DNA of 23,635 bases from Baumannia cicadellinicola str. Hc (Homalodisca coagulata) (GCF_000013185.1 NC_007984.1:114266-137900); one strand, 5' to 3'; positions 1 through 7,821 are shown, counted from the first letter of the stretch. Program-made: numbers and translations. Notes: generated from the sequence alone by a model not told the origin.

Positions 1-191
1 ATATGTACTGCTCTTAGTGAAAATAATGCTGTTATTTTACTATTATTAGTATCACGTAGTGAAGTTAATATATCTAGTAATACTGTAGAATCTAGACCTC
101 CGCTAAAAGCTAATACAAGCTTACTATAACCATTAATATGTTCTACTACTCTTTGCTGCAATATTTCCTGTAATTTAAAAAAAGGTATCAT
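1..191 (-). CDS. tilS: tRNA(Ile)-lysidine synthase, 5' part only
   Basis: TilS ligates lysine to the wobble cytidine of the CAU-anticodon tRNA-Ile so that it reads AUA. Only the first 63 codons are inside the window; the gene runs off the left edge. The reading frame starts at ATG 189-191 and contains the PP-loop ATP-binding motif AFSGGLDSTVLL near residues 29-40, followed by the family's ALFSLRAVH strand. That motif is typical of TilS, and the alignment with E. coli TilS is clear over this stretch. It lies 8 bases downstream of the yjcE stop codon on the same strand, so the two are probably co-transcribed. tilS and yjcE are not neighbours in E. coli. The ribosome-binding site is weak. The function is essential, so the gene is expected to be intact beyond the edge, but this cannot be seen. 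Confidence 0.88.
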   Translation of the reverse strand, partial: MIPFFKLQEILQQRVVEHINGYSKLVLAFSGGLDSTVLLDILTSLRDTNNSKITALFSLRAVH

Positions 192-199
192 AACATGCT

Positions 200-1858
200 T
201 TACATTCTTTGCTTTTCAACTAATAAAGCTTCTAATAGATCAAGATCTCGCAATAATTTCATTAAGGTCGTGTTACTAATTTTTTGTTGTGCACATAGAT
301 TATAATATTCACTACGCTCAGTATGTAATGCATTTAGCCACATACGTCGCTCTAAATTTTCAATTAGTATATTACTTTCTGCATCAGTAGATCCATTGAT
401 TCTACGACGTAAATGACTAATTACTCTAATACTAACTTCATTAATAATTTTTCTGTCAATATTATCTTCTTGACTGTTAGCTAATTGTAATTCCATATGG
501 CAAATACTTTCAATAGCTGCTTCTGCCGCTTGAGCACGTGCTCTCTGTTCTTCCTTATAAAATAAAACATTATCTGAAACTACAATACCATGTAGTAGTA
601 TTGGTAAAATAATAACACAACATATAAGAGAAAATAGGATTACACCAGTAGCAATAAATACTAGCTGATAACGAGATGGAAATGCTGTACCATCACTAAG
701 TAGTAGTGGTATCGATAGTACCCCAGCTAAGGTTATAGCACCGCGTACACCAGCAAATGATGCGATTAAAATTTCTCGTGTACTATATTCGCCAAATACC
801 ATTGGCCTTTTCTTCATAAAACGTAAACTAATGCGTTTCATTAACCATAACCAACTAAAACGTAAAAGCATTAACGCTGCATAAAGAAAAATAATATCGG
901 CAAATAACATCCAAGTTTTAATAGTGGGATCTAATTGAGCCTCATTAATAGAGGTTGCCAATATGCCAGGTAATTGTAATCCTAACATAATGAAAACAAT
1001 ACCATTGAAAAGAAATTCAAGCATTGACCAGACGTTATTACAGCGAAGTCTTAGTGCTAGTGGAGTCGTATTACTACGGGTAATACCATATTGCCCCATA
1101 GTCATACCAGAAGCTACAGCGGCTAAAATTCCAGATACCCCAACATGTTCTGCCATTAGATAAGCAGCGAACGGCAATAGAAGCAGTAGGACTGTCTGTG
1201 TAGCTGAGTCATAGCCACTCCAGCGTATTATTAATCTTAATGATTGACTGTATACCCAAGTTACTGTAATACCTACTAGTAATCCGCCAACAGCAACCTT
1301 AATAAATTCTATGGAGGCGCCACTAACAGTAAATACCATAGTTCCCATTGCAACAGAAATAGCAAATTTTAGTAATACTAGACCAGAAGCATCATTCATT
1401 AATGCTTCACCTTGCAGAATATTAAGAATTTTTTTCGGTATACGTCCTTTTTTGATAATACCAGAGAGCGCAACAGCATCTGTAGGTGATAGTACTGCAG
1501 CTAACGCAAGTGCTGCAACTAACGATATTCCAGGTACCATCCAGTATATAAAATAACCGACACCTACCACAGTAATAATTACTAAGACTAGAGCTAATGA
1601 GACAATTTCTCCGCCGTTACGTATAAACTCACTAGCAGGTGTTTTCCAACCATCGGAAAATAATAAAGGCGGTATAAAAAGAACCAAAAATAGTTCAGGA
1701 TTAAAATCAACATGCAAACCAAATTTAGGCCAAGCAAGTAGTGCACCTAAAACAATTTGCATTAGTGGTAATGGTATTTGAAACGGTAAAATCTGTGTTA
1801 TTACCCCAGATAAGGATACAACCAAAGTAAGAATTAGAATTGTTAAAAATATTTCCAT
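200..1858 (-). CDS. yjcE: Na+/H+ antiporter, CPA1 family (YjcE)
   Basis: Predicted inner-membrane monovalent cation/proton antiporter of 552 aa, against about 549 aa for E. coli YjcE, and alignable from end to end. Twelve or so hydrophobic segments fill the first 430 residues. The conserved CPA1 signatures SPTDAV (residues 124-129) and EALMNDASG (151-159, with the transport ND pair) are intact, as is the FAGVRGAITLAGVL segment. A hydrophilic C-terminal tail of about 110 residues is retained and ends in the coiled-coil-like DLDLLEALL. The ATG is preceded by AAGGA at a spacing of about 5 bases. The gene ends 8 bases before tilS. It probably serves pH and sodium homeostasis. Substrate preference cannot be read from the sequence. 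Confidence 0.95.
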   Translation of the reverse strand: MEIFLTILILTLVVSLSGVITQILPFQIPLPLMQIVLGALLAWPKFGLHVDFNPELFLVLFIPPLLFSDGWKTPASEFIRNGGEIVSLALVLVIITVVGVGYFIYWMVPGISLVAALALAAVLSPTDAVALSGIIKKGRIPKKILNILQGEALMNDASGLVLLKFAISVAMGTMVFTVSGASIEFIKVAVGGLLVGITVTWVYSQSLRLIIRWSGYDSATQTVLLLLLPFAAYLMAEHVGVSGILAAVASGMTMGQYGITRSNTTPLALRLRCNNVWSMLEFLFNGIVFIMLGLQLPGILATSINEAQLDPTIKTWMLFADIIFLYAALMLLRFSWLWLMKRISLRFMKKRPMVFGEYSTREILIASFAGVRGAITLAGVLSIPLLLSDGTAFPSRYQLVFIATGVILFSLICCVIILPILLHGIVVSDNVLFYKEEQRARAQAAEAAIESICHMELQLANSQEDNIDRKIINEVSIRVISHLRRRINGSTDAESNILIENLERRMWLNALHTERSEYYNLCAQQKISNTTLMKLLRDLDLLEALLVEKQRM

Positions 1859-1985
1859 GCTTTCCTTAGTATCTAAACATCAAGCTTTTGAAGCAGCTAT
1901 TAATAACAGGTACTGTTTGAGCAGATAACTATATATTAATTATCTATTGTACCATTGAATAAACCGTATCTTAGTTAAGTAACAT

Positions 1986-2020
1986 AATTCTATTTAATTA
2001 TATTAAATAGAATTTTTTTA
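1986..2020 (+). terminator. Perfect hairpin with T-tract in the yjcE/ABC spacer
   Basis: Arms of 13 bases (1986-1998 and 2002-2014) are perfectly complementary around a TAT loop. A run of seven T follows at 2013-2019. This looks like an intrinsic terminator on the plus strand, yet no plus-strand gene lies upstream of it. On the minus strand no T-run follows the stem. The rest of the 379-base spacer between yjcE and the ABC permease (1859-2237) contains no gene that I can recognise. Confidence 0.4.
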
Positions 2021-2237
2021 GGATGATAAGGCAAGTTAGATTCTAGTATAGAAATTTAAGCTAATCTTATTAAGTTAAGCAAGATTAATTACATTCAGTC
2101 TAAAAGACAGATTAATTTAGGTTAGGTAATATACTATCATTAGCTATTTAAGCTGATAAAATGTAAGCATCATAATAAACGAATACTATATGTATAATCT
2201 GACTATCATTCTTTGGTAATTTTAGCTATATATTTTA

Positions 2238-3092
2238 TTAACGGTGATAAAATATTCTGGCCTTTCCACCACGAGTACCAAATAATACAGAAATAAGAAA
2301 TACTATGCTTGCTATTAATATAATTGTAGAGCCAGCAGGAATATGAGTATAAAAAGAACAACTTAAACCACAAAACGAACAAAATAATCCAATTATAGCA
2401 GCTAAAACAAATAAGTATGGTAACCAATTAGTCCAACAATATGCGGTTACTACAGGTAAAATCATCATGCCAATAGACATCATAGTACCAAGTATTTGGA
2501 AACCAGCTACTAAGTTTAATACAACTAGAACTAAAAACAGGAACTGAATTAAAAATGGAATTTTGCTAGAATTCACTAGTAAAAATTTTACATCAAATGA
2601 TTCAACTACTATTGCACGATAAAGCAATGCTAAGGTAAGAAAAGTAATACTAGCAACAATGCCAATAAAATAGATAGCATCTATATCTATAGTCAGAATA
2701 GAACCAAATAGTAAATGCAATAAATTATTATTCTCATGGCACAATGAGACTAATATAATACCTAAAGATAATGATCCAAGATAAAATCCTGCGAAACAAG
2801 CATCCTCTTTGAGAGAGGATATCATGCTTACCCAACAAGATAGTACAACTACTACCATACCAGCAACAAAACCACCAATTCCCATTGCAGTACGTGACAT
2901 ACCATATATTAGATAACTAATTGCTACTCCTGGTAAAATAGCATGAGATAATGCATCTCCCACTAAACTCATACGACGGAGCAAAAGAAAAACGCCTAGC
3001 GGCGTAGAACTAACAGAGATAGCTAAGCATGCTACTAATGCACGCCGCATAAAACCATAACTAATAAAAGGGTCGATTAGTAGATTTGTCAA
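2238..3092 (-). CDS. ABC-3 family metal ABC transporter, permease subunit
   Basis: Integral membrane protein of 284 aa of the ABC-3 family (ZnuB/YfeC/SitC/MntB-like), which forms the membrane channel of Zn2+, Mn2+ or Fe2+ importers. About eight hydrophobic helices are seen. The family signature region RRMSLVGDALSHAILPGVA at residues 39-57 is well preserved, as is the second conserved block GTMMSIGMMILPVVTAY. Length is normal for the family. The start is TTG 3090-3092, one base after the ATPase stop codon, with AGAGGA about 9 bases upstream. The tight spacing means it is co-translated with the ATPase. No substrate-binding protein gene is adjacent. The metal cannot be told from the sequence; zinc or manganese is most likely from the family. 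Confidence 0.88.
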   Translation of the reverse strand: MTNLLIDPFISYGFMRRALVACLAISVSSTPLGVFLLLRRMSLVGDALSHAILPGVAISYLIYGMSRTAMGIGGFVAGMVVVVLSCWVSMISSLKEDACFAGFYLGSLSLGIILVSLCHENNNLLHLLFGSILTIDIDAIYFIGIVASITFLTLALLYRAIVVESFDVKFLLVNSSKIPFLIQFLFLVLVVLNLVAGFQILGTMMSIGMMILPVVTAYCWTNWLPYLFVLAAIIGLFCSFCGLSCSFYTHIPAGSTIILIASIVFLISVLFGTRGGKARIFYHR

Positions 3093-3093
3093 C

Positions 3094-3798
3094 TTATAAG
3101 ATCCTCTGTTGTTGCCTTACGGCCATAGTTGGTATTATAAATTGCTTTAATATATCTGCCGAAGATCCCCATGCATTATGTATAGGAGATAGTAATAATG
3201 TTGTAGGAAAATATTTTGCTACTAACATATAATCATGTAATACTACTATTAGTGTAGATCCTTGCTGATGTAATTGTGTAATTATAGTCAAAAGTATGCT
3301 AGAAGTACTGCTATCTATACTTGTAAAAGGCTCATCTAATAAAACTAATGGCGCTTGTTGTACTAGTAACCTAGCAAATAACATACGTTGAAATTCTCCA
3401 TTAGATAATGAACCAATATTATCAAAGGCTTTATTATCTAATCCAACTTGCTTTAAGCTATTCCAGATAAAAATTTTTTGCTCATTATTTATGCTGCTAA
3501 GTATACTTGTCGCAGGCCAACAACCCATTGAAACTACTTCAAATACTTTTAGTGGAAATTGACGATCAATTTCAGTTTGTTGTGGTAGGTAGCCAATACG
3601 TGGTCGACCTTCTTGACAAAATTCTATCTTTCCTGATACGGGAAATAATAATCCAGCGATAGTTTGTAGTAAAGTTGATTTACCACTACCATTTACACCT
3701 ATAATAGCAGTCATACTACCACGTTTAAATCTACCAGTTACTGGTTTACCTATACTTTTGCGATTATATCCTATTAGTAATTGCTTTAGTTGTATCAC
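3094..3798 (-). CDS. Metal ABC transporter, ATP-binding subunit
   Basis: Cytoplasmic ATPase partner of the permease that follows. With a GTG start at 3796-3798 it is 234 aa. Motifs in order: Walker A GVNGSGKS (residues 34-41), Q-loop LPQQ, signature LSNGE, Walker B LVLLDEP and H-loop VVLHD, all intact. The GTG start is preferred over ATG at 3829-3831 because it begins at the usual first beta strand (MIQLKQLLIGY) and because GTG overlaps the stop of the upstream small ORF as GTGA, an arrangement typical of translational coupling. No clear Shine-Dalgarno precedes either start, which fits coupling. The C-terminus ends one base before the permease start. It belongs to the ZnuC/SitB-like group; the cargo is unknown. 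Confidence 0.88.
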   Translation of the reverse strand: MIQLKQLLIGYNRKSIGKPVTGRFKRGSMTAIIGVNGSGKSTLLQTIAGLLFPVSGKIEFCQEGRPRIGYLPQQTEIDRQFPLKVFEVVSMGCWPATSILSSINNEQKIFIWNSLKQVGLDNKAFDNIGSLSNGEFQRMLFARLLVQQAPLVLLDEPFTSIDSSTSSILLTIITQLHQQGSTLIVVLHDYMLVAKYFPTTLLLSPIHNAWGSSADILKQFIIPTMAVRQQQRIL

Positions 3799-3938
3799 GG
3801 TAGCATTAGTGACCAAAAAATTGCTGTCCATAGTAGCAATATAGCAGTTAGTGCCAGTAGCATACGTGTAAAACCGGCGGCAGTAATAAACATTGCTGGA
3901 GCGGAATAAGAATTTTTTGCAAACAAAATATACCACAT
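3795..3938 (-). CDS. Putative 47-aa single-helix membrane protein heading the metal ABC operon
   Basis: A short ORF on the same strand as the ABC ATPase, in a different frame, running from ATG 3936-3938 to TGA 3795-3797. Its stop overlaps the GTG start of the ATPase as GTGA. The predicted product begins MWYILFAKNSYSAPAM and then has one long hydrophobic helix (about residues 27-46) that contains two tryptophans and follows an arginine. The stop-start overlap and the uninterrupted hydrophobic reading support a real gene. Against this, the start lacks a good ribosome-binding site and the reading is short. I do not recognise the family. It might be a small accessory subunit of the transporter, or a remnant of a lost membrane protein. 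It lies about 80 bases downstream of ssb. Confidence 0.45.
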   Translation of the reverse strand: MWYILFAKNSYSAPAMFITAAGFTRMLLALTAILLLWTAIFWSLMLP

Positions 3939-4020
3939 AATAAGTTCTCACGAACAATAAAAATGTTATGATATAACATAATTTATTTTTTTAATAACAG
4001 CAACTATTTTTCTTAAAAAT

Positions 4021-4518
4021 TTAGAATGGAATCTCATCATCAAATTCAATTGGCTGCTCATTACCCATATCTTGTATTTTATTCGGTGCTAAACTACTTA
4101 ATCGGACAGTAGGAGTACTACTATTCTGATTATCGTTGCTTAAATTTTGTGGTTGTACCCAGTTACTCTGACGAGTACCTAGCATCTGCATGCTACCATT
4201 AGCATTAACTATTATTTCTGTAGTATAGCGATCTTGACCATTTTGATCTTGCCACTTACGTGTTTGTAAAGAACCTTCTATATATACTTGAGAACCTTTG
4301 CGTAGGTATTCACCAGTAACTTCTGCAAGTTTACCAAACAACACTACACGATGCCACTCTGTTTTTTCTTTAGTATCCCCGGTCTGTTTATCACGCCAGC
4401 TCTCTGAAGTTGCTAGGTTAATATTAGCCACCGCACAACCATTAGGCATGTAGCGGATTTCTGGATCTTGTCCTAAATTTCCAACTAAAATAACTTTATT
4501 AACACCTCTACTGGCCAT
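4021..4518 (-). CDS. ssb: Single-stranded DNA-binding protein
   Basis: Binds and protects single-stranded DNA during replication, recombination and repair, and recruits partners through its C-terminal tip. The 165-aa product starts [20 protein letters not shown], nearly identical to E. coli SSB (178 aa). The OB-fold (about residues 1-112) is complete. The linker is shorter and rich in Asn, Gln and Ser. The acidic tip ends EFDDEIPF, matching the DDDIPF tip that binds RecG and other partners in E. coli. The ATG has GGAG about 8 bases upstream and a good promoter lies ahead of it. In E. coli ssb faces uvrA; here it faces a long spacer and gltP, so uvrA is missing from this place. Confidence 0.97.
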   Translation of the reverse strand: MASRGVNKVILVGNLGQDPEIRYMPNGCAVANINLATSESWRDKQTGDTKEKTEWHRVVLFGKLAEVTGEYLRKGSQVYIEGSLQTRKWQDQNGQDRYTTEIIVNANGSMQMLGTRQSNWVQPQNLSNDNQNSSTPTVRLSSLAPNKIQDMGNEQPIEFDDEIPF

Positions 4519-4537
4519 GGAGTATCTCCGTTGTGAG

Positions 4538-4567
4538 ATTATACTAAGTTTTATTGTATGAGTTTAA
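4538..4567 (-). promoter_or_regulatory. Sigma-70-type promoter of ssb
   Basis: On the minus strand there is a TTAAAC -35 (4562-4567), an 18-base spacer and a perfect TATAAT -10 (4538-4543), ending about 19 bases upstream of the ssb start codon. Position and match to consensus make this the likely ssb promoter. It is assigned by eye only. Confidence 0.55.
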
Positions 4568-4910
4568 CATTTATCATACTATTTTTATTTTCTTCTTGGA
4601 AGTTATGTTTATTAATAGAATAAAACAACAAATACTTCTACTTACACATTTTAAGCTAAAAATACGAATAAAAGTAAACTAAAAATTTATAATTTTCTTC
4701 TAAAAGAAATCCTTAAATATGATATAAATATCATTTAGTGAAAATCCTTACTTAAATTTAGTTGAGAACTAATTACTTAGCATAAATAGTATCTATCTTT
4801 TGGCTAAATATTTATAAATACAATTATGTTTGTAATAAAAGCAAAAATCTAAGCTATTACTATTAATGGTAGATAGTATAGTTTATATATATATAAGATA
4901 TAAGTAATTT

Positions 4911-4976
4911 ATTACTAGTAAATCTACAATGTATGTAGTAAATCTATTTCATATAGATGAAATAGATACTAGTAAT
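4911..4976. repeat. Nested inverted repeats, possible three-way junction
   Basis: An outer pair ATTACTAGTA (4911-4920) and TACTAGTAAT (4967-4976) encloses two further perfect hairpins: CTACA/TGTAG (4924-4928 and 4934-4938) and an 11-bp stem with arms 4942-4952 and 4957-4967 around the loop ATAG. Together they could fold as a three-way junction in RNA or as a cruciform in DNA. The element sits mid-way in the 685-base spacer 4519-5203 between the divergent ssb and gltP. I see no ORF with recognisable similarity in that spacer. The bases are read directly; function is unknown. Confidence 0.5.
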
Positions 4977-5059
4977 TATTTTTGTAAATTAGGCTATTAA
5001 AGAAAATATTTATTCTATATAAAAGATATAATAATATTATTAGTCATTCAATAAAAGTA

Positions 5060-5149
5060 ATATAGATATTTAATCTATATATTTGTTAATAGCTTCACAT
5101 TTATATCAATTATCATATCAATCAATGATGTCTATCTCATGTAGATAGA
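5060..5149. repeat. Two inverted repeats upstream of gltP
   Basis: ATATAGAT/ATCTATAT (5060-5067 and 5073-5080, 5-base loop) and TCTATCT/AGATAGA (5131-5137 and 5143-5149, 5-base loop). The second is about 55 bases upstream of the chosen gltP start and resembles the inner hairpin at 4943-4966. They could be operators, leader hairpins or chance structure in AT-rich DNA. Confidence 0.35.
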
Positions 5150-5203
5150 TGATGGTCTAGGATTACTATTAATAATAGGCTAACTATGAGAAGTATCATG
5201 TTT

Positions 5204-6510
5204 ATGCAAAAATTCAAACTTACACTGACATCAAAAATTTTTTTAGCTTTAATTCTAGGTATTATTCTAGGAATCATCTTGCATGACCAAAATTATTTAC
5301 GTGATTGTATGATTAACAATCTGCTTTTTCCTGCTGGGGAAATTTTTATCCGCATGATAAAAATGATAGTTGTACCTATTGTTATAGCAACGCTAGTAAT
5401 TGGTATAGCTGGTATTGGTGATGCTAACAAATTAGGTAGCATAGGTTTAAAAACTATGCTTTATTTTGAAATAATTACTACGATAGCAATCCTTATTGGA
5501 ATAACTTTAGCAAATATTTTTCATCCAGGTGATGGAATAGATATTTCAACGTTAGCTACGGTAGATATATCCCAATATAAACAGAACACAATAAACATAC
5601 AATCTAATGCTAATATATCTGGTCTAATTAGTACTATACTATCTCTTGTTCCATCAAATATATTTTATTCTATGGGTCAAGGTGACATACTACCAGTCAT
5701 TTTCTTTTCAGTATTTTTCGGTTTAGGACTAGCTTCGTTACCTAGTAAACATAAAAAACCATTACTTAATATATTTCAGGCTATCACAGAAACTATGTTT
5801 AAAGTAACTGATATGGTTATGTGCTATGCACCGATTGGTGTATTTGCGTTAATTTCAGTAACTATTGCAACATTCGGTTTTGCTTCTTTGCTACCTCTAG
5901 CAAAGTTAATACTATTAGTCTATGGGGCCATAATTTTTTTTGCTACCTTTATATTAGGTATAGTAGCAAGGTTATGTAAGTTACGGATTTGGAAATTAAT
6001 TTTAATTATCAAAGAGGAACTTATTCTTGCATATTTTCGACTGCTAGTTCTGAAAGTGTATTACCACGCATTATTGAGAAAATGGAAGCTTATGGAGCAC
6101 CAGCAGCTATTACTGGTTTTGTGGTACCTACAGGTTATTCATTTAATCTAGATGGATCAACTTTATACCAAAGTATAGCTGCGATATTTATTGCTCAAAT
6201 ATATGGAATTGAGTTAGATCTTAGCAAAGAAATTATACTTGTTCTTACATTAATGGTAACTTCTAAAGGTATTGCTGGTGTGCCCGGTGTCTCTTTTATT
6301 GTACTATTAGCTACGCTTAGTAGCGTAGGTATTCCACAAGAAGGACTAGCATTTATTGCAGGTATTGACCGTATTCTAGATATGGCACGTACTGCTCTTA
6401 ATGTTTTAGGTAATGCATTAGCAGTATTAGTAGTAGCTAAATGGGAAAATCAATACGATCGTGTTCAAGCTCTTACATATGAAAAAAAGATTATTACAGG
6501 TAAAATGTAA
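5204..6510 (+). pseudogene. gltP: Proton/glutamate-aspartate symporter with one internal frameshift
   Basis: GltP imports glutamate and aspartate with protons across the inner membrane (DAACS family). Residues from the ATG at 5204 align without gaps to the E. coli N-terminus; an in-frame ATG at 5186 is an alternative start. Similarity is strong through IIKEELILAY, then the frame is lost at the T-run 6034-6037. The next frame continues at once as STASSESVLPRIIEKMEAYG and carries the rest of the protein, including the substrate-binding FVVPTGYSFNLDGSTLYQS and the TSKGIAGVPG hairpin, to TAA 6508-6510. The lesion equals loss of one base or gain of two. No other defect is seen, so it is a very young pseudogene, a sequencing error, or rescued by slippage. 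Without rescue the product would be a truncated, inactive 315-residue protein. Confidence 0.75.
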
Positions 6511-6957
6511 CTATAAAAAAATTAAATTTTATTAGATAATATAGTAATATAAGATTATTTTTGTAACTCAAATTATTCTTTCGACAAAGAAGTATGTTTA
6601 TTTCCATATGCCTTGCTGTAACATAGTACTTTATTTTATATAAAAAATAGTATCTTACCTCTATTTAATACTAGTTACAGCTACCTACCAATTAATCAGT
6701 CGCTCATGAAAATATTATAAAATTATTAATTTTTTTCTGGTATTTTAGCATTTATATTTAAGGTTTATTTGTTATATTAAAGCAAAATTTACTTAGTAAA
6801 AAAAATAATTGCAAATAAACATTTATATAAGTAATAATTATACTATTTGTTTAAAGTTAAATTACATTTATTATAAAATGTATATACTATGTAAAATAGT
6901 GGTTATTTATTTACTATAAGTAAAAGTAACTTAATTACTAAAGTATATTAAGTTAAG

Positions 6958-7094
6958 GATTATTGTTAATAATCTATTTAATTACTTTATAGAAGTAAAT
7001 AATATTTATTAATTAACAGATTCTATTGAATATCTATAATTTTTATATAGATATTTATATAGGATAAGTTTTAGTAATTAATCAATTACTAAAA
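6958..7094. repeat. Series of inverted repeats upstream of the MarR-family gene
   Basis: Three perfect hairpins: GATTATT/AATAATC (6958-6964 and 6968-6974), AATATCTATA/TATAGATATT (7029-7038 and 7046-7055, 7-base loop) and an 11-bp stem (7069-7079 and 7084-7094, loop AATC). The last ends 55 bases before the MarR start codon. They occupy the 3' end of the 639-base spacer 6511-7149, which has no recognisable gene. A regulatory role, for example autoregulation by the MarR protein, is only a guess. Confidence 0.4.
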
Positions 7095-7149
7095 AGATTT
7101 TTAGTTTGTTTTAGCAGTAATTTTATAAATAAAATTTAGAGATAGATAC

Positions 7150-7575
7150 ATGGAAAAATCGACTGATATTTTAGTTACGGTAGAATCATTATCAAGAATC
7201 TATCATCGTTTACGAAAAGAAGTTAATGGTCAATTAGTAAACGAAGGGTTATCGATGTCAAAAATGAAGATTTTGCATCTTATTACTACCGGTAAAACGA
7301 GCGCTACTGATATTAAAAATTATATGGGATTTTCATCACGTACTGTAGTAACAGTACTAGATGCTTTAGAGAAAGAAGACATGTTACAACGACAGCAAAG
7401 TCCTACTGATCGCCGAGTAAAATATGTATATATTACAGAAAAAGGGCGTGAAAAATTACGTATTGCCGAGCAAACACATAAAGTTATTTTAGATCACATG
7501 TTTGCACCACTATCAAAAATGCAATTAGATAAATTTCATGAAGTATGTAATTTACTTGAAACACAACCAAAATAG
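7150..7575 (+). CDS. MarR-family transcriptional regulator
   Basis: A 141-aa winged helix-turn-helix protein of MarR/SlyA type, normal length for the family. An N-terminal dimerisation helix (about residues 8-32) precedes the DNA-binding domain. The recognition region ATDIKNYMGFSSRTVVTVLDALE and the wing with the family hallmark SPTDRRVKYVYITEKG are both intact, followed by the C-terminal dimer helices. It is not an obvious orthologue of E. coli SlyA, MarR, MprA or HosA, so no symbol is given. MarR proteins usually bind palindromes as dimers and often control their own gene. This one is isolated, with a 639-base spacer upstream and a 246-base spacer downstream, both rich in inverted repeats. 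The targets and ligand are unknown. The ATG follows GAGATAGATAC, a weak binding site. Confidence 0.88.
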   Translation: MEKSTDILVTVESLSRIYHRLRKEVNGQLVNEGLSMSKMKILHLITTGKTSATDIKNYMGFSSRTVVTVLDALEKEDMLQRQQSPTDRRVKYVYITEKGREKLRIAEQTHKVILDHMFAPLSKMQLDKFHEVCNLLETQPK

Positions 7576-7654
7576 TGGTATATATAAAGTATATAGTAGC
7601 CTTTTTCTGAGAAAGAAGGATACTCCTAGAGAAATAAACATTCATAAAAATGAA

Positions 7655-7673
7655 CCTATATATAATATATAGG
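7655..7673. repeat. 19-base palindrome between the MarR gene and gmk
   Basis: CCTATATAT and ATATATAGG are perfect complements around a single A. A CC/GG-capped alternating AT sequence of this kind could be a protein-binding operator or a short hairpin. Confidence 0.4.
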
Positions 7674-7743
7674 ATACTACGGGTAATCTCTATAGTTAGA
7701 TAAACCCATATCTACTTTATATTAGCTATTAGCTTCAATATGT

Positions 7744-7767
7744 TCCGCATATATTAATATATGCGGA
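7744..7767. repeat. 24-base perfect palindrome upstream of gmk
   Basis: The left arm TCCGCATATATT (7744-7755) is followed immediately by its exact reverse complement (7756-7767), with no spacer. It ends 54 bases before the gmk ATG. CCGC/GCGG caps stand out in this AT-rich DNA. With no loop it reads as an operator for a dimeric regulator rather than as an RNA hairpin. The MarR-family gene just upstream is an obvious but unproven candidate for binding it. Confidence 0.55.
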
Positions 7768-7821
7768 TCTAGGAATAGTAGTTTTATCCGTTTAACTAAA
7801 CTTATTATGATAAGTTAATAC

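Noticed and set aside
2206..2427. Minus-strand ORF of 73 codons overlapping the end of the ABC permease
   Set aside because: It reads the permease gene out of frame, giving a Tyr/Trp/Cys-rich product of no known type; the permease frame is conserved to its end.
3799..3957. Upstream extension of the ABC ATPase to 3957 (or to ATG 3831)
   Set aside because: The added residues are rich in Tyr, Cys and Phe and unlike any ABC ATPase N-terminus; the GTG at 3798 gives the usual start and a GTGA overlap with the small ORF.
6511..7149. Remnant of a lost gene in the gltP-MarR spacer
   Set aside because: No frame gives residues that I can relate to a known protein; only short AT-rich inverted repeats are visible.
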